A DNA stretch of 64,000 bases, taken from NCBI RefSeq assembly GCF_016820585.1, contig NZ_JADHDX010000001.1, positions 248,001 through 312,000 of the forward strand, given 5' to 3'. Each line of letters starts with the position of its first letter. Within the stretch, counting starts at the first letter, position 1. The notes below the pieces were generated by a model. It saw only the letters and a program-made list of their open reading frames with translations, was not told where the DNA came from and did no database searches. Shown piece by piece: positions 59,212 to 64,000 of the stretch. Origin of the DNA: Arthrobacter beigongshangensis. Its GTDB lineage: Bacteria > Bacillota > Bacilli > Bacillales_A > Planococcaceae. The translations under genes were made by a program, and so were the position numbers.

Positions 59212-60019
59212 TGTTGGACGCCCCCTTTTCTTTACCATTCGTAATTAACATAATGATGAACATGAATAAGATAAGGAATACGGCGATTGTCGAACCCATT
59301 CCCCAGTTTTGAGTTACTAAAAATTGCTGTTCGATCGCAGTTCCAAGTGTAATGACTTTATTTCCTGCAATAAGTCGCGTAATCATGAATAGCGACAAAG
59401 CTGGAATGAAGACGACCTGGATTCCTGACTTCACACCGTTCAATGTCAATGGCCAAATGACGCGGCTAAATGTCGTCCAAGCATTGGCTCCGAGATCACG
59501 TGACGCATCAATCAACGTAGGGTTTAATTTGTCGAGTGCGTTGAAAATCGGCAAAATCATAAACGGAATGAAAATATAAACAGACACGAATACAAAGCTA
59601 AAATCCGTGAATAAAATTTGTTGTTCACCAATACCCATTACTTCTAACAAGGCATTAATAGGACCGTAAAGCCCAAAAAGTCCGATGAATGCATATGTCT
59701 TGAGCAGTAGATTGATCCAAGATGGAATAATGATGAGCAATAACCAAAGGTGCTTATGCTTCGTTTTCGTTAAAAAATAAGCAGTCGGATACGCAAATAA
59801 TAATGAGAAAAACGTAATTAAAAATGCATACCAAAACGAGCTAATTGTCAGTTTTAAATAGACGGACGAGAAAAAGTTTTTATAGTTGTCTATTGTGAAA
59901 TTACCTGACAGGTCGAAAAATGAGTAATAAACAATAAGGGCGATAGGTGCGATGACGAATAAGAGTATCCAAGCTGCGTAAGGAATATTGTATAACGGAC
60001 GTAATGGTTTATTGTTCAT
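59195..60019 (-). CDS. potB: Spermidine/putrescine ABC permease PotB
   Basis: 274 aa from ATG 60019; an open frame reaches 60073 but overlaps potA heavily and lacks a ribosome binding site. Six helices. EAA loop [20 protein letters not shown] then [17 protein letters not shown]. Start [20 protein letters not shown] is typical of PotB/HisM-like permeases. Translationally coupled to potA (11-base overlap) and potC. Confidence 0.93.
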   Translation of the reverse strand: MNNKPLRPLYNIPYAAWILLFVIAPIALIVYYSFFDLSGNFTIDNYKNFFSSVYLKLTISSFWYAFLITFFSLLFAYPTAYFLTKTKHKHLWLLLIIIPSWINLLLKTYAFIGLFGLYGPINALLEVMGIGEQQILFTDFSFVFVSVYIFIPFMILPIFNALDKLNPTLIDASRDLGANAWTTFSRVIWPLTLNGVKSGIQVVFIPALSLFMITRLIAGNKVITLGTAIEQQFLVTQNWGMGSTIAVFLILFMFIIMLITNGKEKGASNNGKTK

Positions 60020-61112
60020 GATCCGGTACCCCGTAAGCCTCAAGTCTAGCGTCGAATTCCTCTTCCGTTTCATTCAACCGCATAACGTGGATTGCTTCTG
60101 GATCGAAGTCAAGACCTACAGTTACGCCAACTTCTGCTTTTTTCGTGGAATGTACAAGCCATTCATTACCATCCGCATCATACGTGGATAACTCATAGTG
60201 AACACCACGGAATAATTGCGTATCTACTGTTACATTCAGTTTGCCTTTATCGACAGACGTTAGTTCAAGGTCCTCAGGACGAATAACGATATCAACCTTT
60301 TCATTTGGATTAAGCCCCTGGTCGACACATTCGAATGTTCGTCCAGTAAATTGGACAACATAGTCTTCAATCATAACACCTGGTACAATATTGGATTCTC
60401 CAATGAAATCGGCAACGAAGCGATTAATCGGCTCATCATAAATGTCAAGTGGTGTACCAGATTGTTGAATTTGACCACCATCCATAACGAAAATTTCATC
60501 GGACATGGCGAGTGCTTCTTCTTGGTCATGTGTAACGAAAACAAATGTTTTACCGAGACGCTGTTGCAATTCGCGAAGCTCGTATTGCATTTCAGAGCGT
60601 AATTTTAAATCGAGTGCAGACAATGGCTCATCCAATAAAATAACTTCTGGATCATTAATAATGGCACGTGCAATGGCCACACGTTGACGTTGACCACCAG
60701 ACATTTCGGAAATTTCTCGAGCTTCATAGCCTTCGAGATTGACGAATTTCAATGCTTCATGAACACGGCGCTCCACTTCGGCTTGTTTTACTTTTTTAAT
60801 GCGTAGACCGAATGCAATATTTTCAAAAACATTCAAATGAGGGAACAATGCGTAATCTTGAAAGACCGTATTTACCTGGCGCTCATTCGCTGGGACGTCA
60901 TTGATTTTTTTTCCATTGAAAAAGATAGTTCCCTCTGAAGCCTCAGTAAAACCGGCGATTAGGCGAAGGATGGTTGTTTTACCACAGCCAGATGGACCAA
61001 GTAGTGTGTAAAACTTACCACGTTCCATTTCAAAGGAAACACCGTTTAGGACAGTTGTATTTTCATCATATTTTTTTGTGACATTTTCAAAGCGAATAAT
61101 TGGTTGAGTCAT
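60009..61112 (-). CDS. potA: Spermidine/putrescine ABC transporter ATPase PotA
   Basis: 367 aa. Walker [20 protein letters not shown]-loop [20 protein letters not shown], signature [16 protein letters not shown], Walker [14 protein letters not shown]-loop [16 protein letters not shown]. The C-terminal TOBE/regulatory domain (about 240-367, [20 protein letters not shown]) is typical of PotA. It hydrolyses ATP for polyamine import. The regulator gene lies 14 bases upstream in the same operon. Confidence 0.95.
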   Translation of the reverse strand: MTQPIIRFENVTKKYDENTTVLNGVSFEMERGKFYTLLGPSGCGKTTILRLIAGFTEASEGTIFFNGKKINDVPANERQVNTVFQDYALFPHLNVFENIAFGLRIKKVKQAEVERRVHEALKFVNLEGYEAREISEMSGGQRQRVAIARAIINDPEVILLDEPLSALDLKLRSEMQYELRELQQRLGKTFVFVTHDQEEALAMSDEIFVMDGGQIQQSGTPLDIYDEPINRFVADFIGESNIVPGVMIEDYVVQFTGRTFECVDQGLNPNEKVDIVIRPEDLELTSVDKGKLNVTVDTQLFRGVHYELSTYDADGNEWLVHSTKKAEVGVTVGLDFDPEAIHVMRLNETEEEFDARLEAYGVPDHEQ

Positions 61113-61126
61113 TAGGATAATCCCCC

Positions 61127-61669
61127 TTATAAATAAGATTCAGTAGCTACGAGTAATAATTCACTCGTTCCGGAATGTGCATTTGATAAACGATGATGCT
61201 CGGATGCATCATAGTAGACCGCATCACCTTTTGCTGCATTGTATTGCGTGTCGCCGATTTCAATCGTGACCTTTCCTCTCAGTACATAAATAAACGTTTC
61301 AGCGAGAGACGGTTCAAACCTTTTGAATTCCCCTTGCTGTTGGAAAGTAATATGAACGGGCTCCATTTCATTTTCGTTGGAGCGCGGTACGAGCCAGCGA
61401 ATGCTATATTTGAGCTCATCATCAGAGTAAATCGTTTGGTCATCTGTAGAGTAGACAACGGTGACATTTTTTTTCGGTTCATCAAAAAATTCTTTTGGTG
61501 TTGTACCGAGAACCTCTAACAAGGCGAAAAGTGTTTCAATAGAAGGTGAGTTGAGATCACGTTCTAATTGTGAAATATGTCCTTTCGTCAAATCGGTCCG
61601 TTCACCAAGTTCTTCTTGGGTCAGTCCTTTTTTTAAACGCAGGCTTTTAATTTTACTACCTATCTCCAC
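61127..61669 (-). CDS. XRE-cupin transcriptional regulator of the pot operon (PuuR-like)
   Basis: 180 aa. N-terminal helix-turn-helix ([20 protein letters not shown] then [20 protein letters not shown]) and a C-terminal cupin domain ([60 protein letters not shown]). This fold is used by PuuR and similar sensors of polyamines or amino acids. First gene of the regulator-potABCD operon. A palindrome between its promoter and start (61802-61832) is a likely autoregulatory operator. It probably represses the operon when polyamine is plentiful. Confidence 0.92.
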   Translation of the reverse strand: MEIGSKIKSLRLKKGLTQEELGERTDLTKGHISQLERDLNSPSIETLFALLEVLGTTPKEFFDEPKKNVTVVYSTDDQTIYSDDELKYSIRWLVPRSNENEMEPVHITFQQQGEFKRFEPSLAETFIYVLRGKVTIEIGDTQYNAAKGDAVYYDASEHHRLSNAHSGTSELLLVATESYL

Positions 61670-61801
61670 GGATTCCCCTCCTTATTAAATCTAAACCAAT
61701 TAGGACTTTGCATAATTGTGCCGGTAAGAAGCCACCCTTTTTAAAATTGTGTTTTCGATCGGGAGCAACTTAATTAATCGTTTTGTTGAATTAAGCCCGA
61801 G

Positions 61802-61832
61802 TTTAGTATAAGTATACTTTAAGTTTACTAAA
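61802..61832 (-). promoter_or_regulatory. Candidate operator of the XRE-cupin regulator
   Basis: TTTAGTA (61802-61808) pairs with TACTAAA (61826-61832), enclosing the perfect palindrome AAGTATACTT (61810-61819). It lies immediately downstream of the -10 box at 61848-61843, where repressor binding would block transcription. Confidence 0.5.
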
Positions 61833-61842
61833 ACCATTCTCA

Positions 61843-61870
61843 ATTATACAAAATCCTAACTGAAAATCAA
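61843..61870 (-). promoter_or_regulatory. Promoter of regulator-potABCD operon
   Basis: On the minus strand TTGATT (61870-61865), 16 bases, TATAAT (61848-61843), with TG just before the -10 box. Confidence 0.7.
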
Positions 61871-61953
61871 GCCTTTTTTAAGATTAAATAAATTGTATAA
61901 AGTGAAAAGCTTTGCGAGGTCAATCATATAGAAGGAAAGCGTGTAGCCCAGCG

Positions 61954-61981
61954 TTGAATTTCGCATAGATTATGGTATAAT
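61954..61981 (+). promoter_or_regulatory. Promoter of Cys-rich protein gene
   Basis: TTGAAT (61954-61959), 16 bases, TATAAT (61976-61981), 25 bases upstream of the TTG start. Confidence 0.65.
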
Positions 61982-62005
61982 ACAGCAAGTAAGGAGGGGC
62001 TACGA

Positions 62006-62329
62006 TTGGGGAAAAAGAAAGTGTTTTATTTAGATCCAGACGAACGTCAATGGACAATGAAAGACCTGGGTTTTTCTTTTGATGAATTAGAAGACCAAAG
62101 GACAGAGAAGAAAGCAATTGAAGGAGTATTTCTCATGAAGAACGGTAAAATCCGGGATTTATTTGAGTTACCCAATCATTGTAAAGTTTGCCTCGATCGA
62201 CTAGCCTATAATGATGAACACGATTCCGTTTACTGTCCAGCTTGTGATGAATGGCGAGAAACGTCTTGTGGTGATCCTGATTGTGAATATTGTCTCGCAA
62301 GACCGGCTAAACCTTCGCATTGTGAATAG
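62006..62329 (+). CDS. Hypothetical Cys-rich zinc-ribbon-like protein
   Basis: 107 aa from TTG 62006 after AAGGAGGGG. The N-terminal half is basic and charged (FYLDPDERQWTMKDLGFSF). The C-terminal half has CKVCLDRL, YCPACDEW, then CGDPDCEYCLARP and a terminal HCE, that is two CxxC knuckles plus a third Cys cluster, consistent with one or two bound zinc ions. No recognised family. It lies between the pot operon (divergent) and a structured repeat. Confidence 0.7.
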   Translation: MGKKKVFYLDPDERQWTMKDLGFSFDELEDQRTEKKAIEGVFLMKNGKIRDLFELPNHCKVCLDRLAYNDEHDSVYCPACDEWRETSCGDPDCEYCLARPAKPSHCE

Positions 62330-62374
62330 TATTTAAATCTAATTGATATGTCTAAATATAGGCCTAGTGTTCCG

Positions 62375-62575
62375 TTAATTTGGATCACATGGATTGAACG
62401 ACTAGCTAAGCATGAATGCGACTTCGCCGCATCCATGCTTATTTTGTTGGCTGAGGCTTTTACTATAGCCTTTTCATCCCTATAAAAAGTCATCATTTAC
62501 TTTCTTCCCAAGTAACTGCATTTGCTCCAACGGTATGATGTCGTGAATAGTTAGCCAAAAGCGAACCGGACATAA
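62375..62575 (-). repeat. Structured interspersed repeat, short A/B hybrid copy
   Basis: Read on the minus strand from 62570: TGTCCGGTTCGCTTTTGGC and AACTATTCA (A left end); ACTTGGGAAGAAAGTAAATG then ATGACTTTTTATAG (A middle, as at 18170-18200); GGATGAAAAG; stem TAAGCATGGATGCG/CGCATTCATGCTTA (one mismatch) around the same GCGAAGT loop as B1; GTCGTTCAATCCATGTGATC then CAAAT (B right end). The two A hairpins are missing, so it looks like an internal deletion joining A and B. Confidence 0.75.
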
Positions 62576-62617
62576 TTGAGTGAAAAGAGTAAATTAATAG
62601 ATATATGTGAATAGTAA

Positions 62618-62647
62618 TAACATTTGTCGTTATTTCGACAAATGTTA
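62618..62647. promoter_or_regulatory. Perfect 12-bp inverted repeat upstream of ykuU
   Basis: TAACATTTGTCG (62618-62629) and CGACAAATGTTA (62636-62647) separated by TTATTT, with a TATAGT box at 62655-62660. It is not followed by a T-run, so it looks more like an operator than a terminator. The protein that would bind is unknown. Confidence 0.55.
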
Positions 62648-62766
62648 GTCAATGTATAGTATTTCCGAGGGACTCTGTTTGAAATTTCATCGCCTATTTG
62701 ATATCCTAAAAAAGGATTAGTGTAGGACTGATGTTCTTGCACAAAGAAATTTTGGAGGGATCTCTA

Positions 62767-63309
62767 ATGGTTGAACGTATGGTAGGAAAACAGGCTCCAG
62801 ATTTTACAATGGAGGCAGTACTAGCAGATAAATCTTTCGGCAAAGTAAGCCTTGCTGAAAACATGAAAAATGATAAATGGACAGTATTGTTCTTTTACCC
62901 AATGGACTTCACTTTTGTTTGTCCAACGGAAATTACAGCAATGTCTGACCGTTACGATGAATTCGAAGACCTAGATGCAGAAATTATCGGTGTTTCTACG
63001 GACACAATTCATACGCATCTTGCATGGATCAATACAGACCGTAAAGATAATGGTCTTGAGCAATTGAAATACCCACTTGCTGCAGACACAAATCACCAAG
63101 TTTCACGAGACTACGGTGTGTTGATTGAAGAAGAAGGGATTGCATTGCGCGGCCTATACATCATCAACCCTGAAGGTGAACTGCAATACCAAACAGTATT
63201 CCACAACAATATTGGCCGTGATGTAGATGAAACATTACGTGTACTTCAAGCACTTCAAACAGGCGGACTATGTCCAGCTAACTGGAGACCAGGTCAGAAG
63301 ACACTATAA
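62767..63309 (+). CDS. ykuU: 2-Cys peroxiredoxin (YkuU-like)
   Basis: 180 aa from ATG 62767 after TTGGAGGGATCTCTA; the upstream in-frame ATG at 62731 has no ribosome binding site. Peroxidatic Cys in FFYPMDFTFVCPTEITAMSD near residue 52, resolving Cys in GGLCPANWRPGQK near residue 170, Arg in the active-site pocket as usual. Reduces hydrogen peroxide and organic peroxides in the cytosol. The thioredoxin-like YkuV gene follows, as in B. subtilis. YkuV is a possible reductant. Confidence 0.94.
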   Translation: MVERMVGKQAPDFTMEAVLADKSFGKVSLAENMKNDKWTVLFFYPMDFTFVCPTEITAMSDRYDEFEDLDAEIIGVSTDTIHTHLAWINTDRKDNGLEQLKYPLAADTNHQVSRDYGVLIEEEGIALRGLYIINPEGELQYQTVFHNNIGRDVDETLRVLQALQTGGLCPANWRPGQKTL

Positions 63310-63334
63310 GATGTATTTTAGTTTTACCAATCTA

Positions 63335-63370
63335 AATCCCCACGCATAATATAAGCCGTGGGGGTTTTTT
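63335..63370 (+). terminator. Terminator between ykuU and ykuV
   Basis: AATCCCCACG pairs with CGTGGGGGTT around CATAATATAAGC, then TTTTTT. It overlaps the far upstream region of ykuV, so ykuV is either read through or has its own promoter. Confidence 0.85.
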
Positions 63371-63394
63371 ATGAAAATGAAGGAGGACACTACG

Positions 63395-63847
63395 ATGAAA
63401 TTACGTGAACAAATGCCTGAACTTGATGGTGCAACGGCGTGGTTGAATGGGGAACAAACAAAAGCTCAATTGGTCGGAGAAAAACCGACGCTCATTCACT
63501 TCTGGTCAGTGAGCTGTCATCTTTGCAAGGAAGCAATGCCAGAGGTGAATGAATTCAGAGACAGGTTTAAAGAAGATTTAAACGTTGTTGCAGTCCATAT
63601 GCCGCGTTCAGAAGACGACTTAGATATGGAACAGATTAAGGCAGTAGCAGCAGAGCATGATATCACACAACCGATTTTTGTAGACAGTGAAGTCACATTA
63701 ACGGATAAATTCGATAACCAATATGTGCCCGCTTATTATGTATTCGACAAAGACGGTCAGCTACGTCACTTCCAAGCAGGTGGCGGAGGCATGAAAATGC
63801 TTGAAAAGCGTGTTAACCGTGTATTAGATGAAATGAAAAGAGACTAA
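63395..63847 (+). CDS. ykuV: Thioredoxin-like thiol-disulfide oxidoreductase (YkuV-like)
   Basis: 150 aa from ATG 63395 after AAGGAGGACACTACG. Redox site CHLC in LIHFWSVSCHLCKEAMPEVN near residue 42, cis-Pro region VPAYYVFDKDGQLRHF. Nearly every segment, including ITQPIFVDSEVTLTDKF and AGGGGMKMLEKRVNRVLDEM, matches B. subtilis YkuV, a cytosolic TlpA-like protein that reduces disulfides. No signal peptide. Confidence 0.94.
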   Translation: MKLREQMPELDGATAWLNGEQTKAQLVGEKPTLIHFWSVSCHLCKEAMPEVNEFRDRFKEDLNVVAVHMPRSEDDLDMEQIKAVAAEHDITQPIFVDSEVTLTDKFDNQYVPAYYVFDKDGQLRHFQAGGGGMKMLEKRVNRVLDEMKRD

Positions 63848-63854
63848 ATGTCTA

Positions 63855-63888
63855 CCCGATTGCGCATTGCTTTGCGCAATCGGGTTTT
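63855..63888 (+). terminator. Terminator of ykuV
   Basis: CCCGATTGCGCA pairs exactly with TGCGCAATCGGG around TTGCTT, followed by TTTTCTGTT. Confidence 0.95.
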
Positions 63889-63981
63889 CTGTTAGGCATT
63901 GGTGATGGAATTGTGCATTGAGAGGATTCACGCAGTGTGATACACTAATCGCATTCAGTAACCGGATAGGGGAGTTGTTTT

Positions 63982-64000
63982 GTGAAAAAAGAATTTGTAG
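63982..64000 (+). CDS. Start of a gene cut by the window end
   Basis: GTG 63982 after ATAGGGGAGTTGTTTT opens a frame reading MKKEFV. Only six codons are visible; identity unknown. Confidence 0.5.

Noticed and set aside
62618-62647. PerR or Fur box before the peroxiredoxin gene
   Set aside because: The inverted repeat has GC-containing arms and a 6-base spacer, unlike the 7-1-7 A+T-rich PerR/Fur boxes.

Overview
The window looks like a chromosomal segment of a low-to-medium G+C, endospore-forming member of the Bacillales, most likely Planococcaceae (Sporosarcina/Lysinibacillus-like). This is inferred from protein relatedness, not from a search. Many genes resemble Bacillus subtilis ykoY, ktrD, ykvS, spo0E, ykyB, fadH, darB, ccpC, ykuU and ykuV, and their order loosely follows the B. 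subtilis chromosome. Ribosome binding sites are strong GGAGG types, TTG and GTG starts are frequent, and terminators are classical hairpin plus T-run.

Layout. 1-3.4 kb: TAXI-type TRAP transporter (binding protein cut by the window edge, DUF1850 protein, fused permease). 3.7-7.1 kb: chemoreceptor with almost no ectodomain, orphan phage-type amidase, small proteins, and a GlsB/YeaQ stress protein behind a sigma-B-like promoter. 7.1-7.6 kb: remains of an IS21 helper gene (istB) beside a tRNA-Val. 7.6-18 kb: AlkA-type glycosylase, Gfo/Idh oxidoreductase plus aldehyde dehydrogenase, a PAS histidine kinase, M42 peptidase plus a stand-alone MurE-type ligase, and release factor 3. 18-22.5 kb: an A+T-rich block with every gene on the minus strand (serine hydrolase, membrane proteins, AlkD-like protein, two broken genes). 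Short palindromes sit at gene 3' ends, and two halves of a structured repeat flank the block. 22.6-34.4 kb: RND exporter, extended SDR, manganese riboswitch plus TerC exporter, KtrD-like K+ channel subunit, DUF4080 radical SAM enzyme, second PAS histidine kinase, MarR regulator, lipoprotein, YkvS-like protein. 34.5-43.2 kb: Spo0E-type phosphatase, NAD-binding dehydrogenase, YkyB, PAS-GGDEF-EAL protein, FadH, DarB, MFS exporter, CcpC. 43.3-55.3 kb: a 12-kb, eight-gene operon that couples an ABC-2 transporter to a MoxR ATPase, a DUF58 protein, two VWA membrane proteins, a large secreted/membrane protein and a coiled-coil membrane protein with a Gly-Gln repeat. 55.3-61.7 kb: MFS exporter, then a potABCD operon led by an XRE-cupin regulator. 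62-64 kb: a Cys-rich protein and the ykuU-ykuV peroxiredoxin/thioredoxin pair.

Two things stand out. The first is a family of structured, modular intergenic repeats (18.0-18.3, 22.3-22.5, 35.9-36.1, 56.7-57.3 and 62.4-62.6 kb). Their hairpins keep the same loops, but the stems differ in sequence and stay complementary. The second is the MoxR-VWA-ABC operon, a plausible envelope machine with no function I can name.
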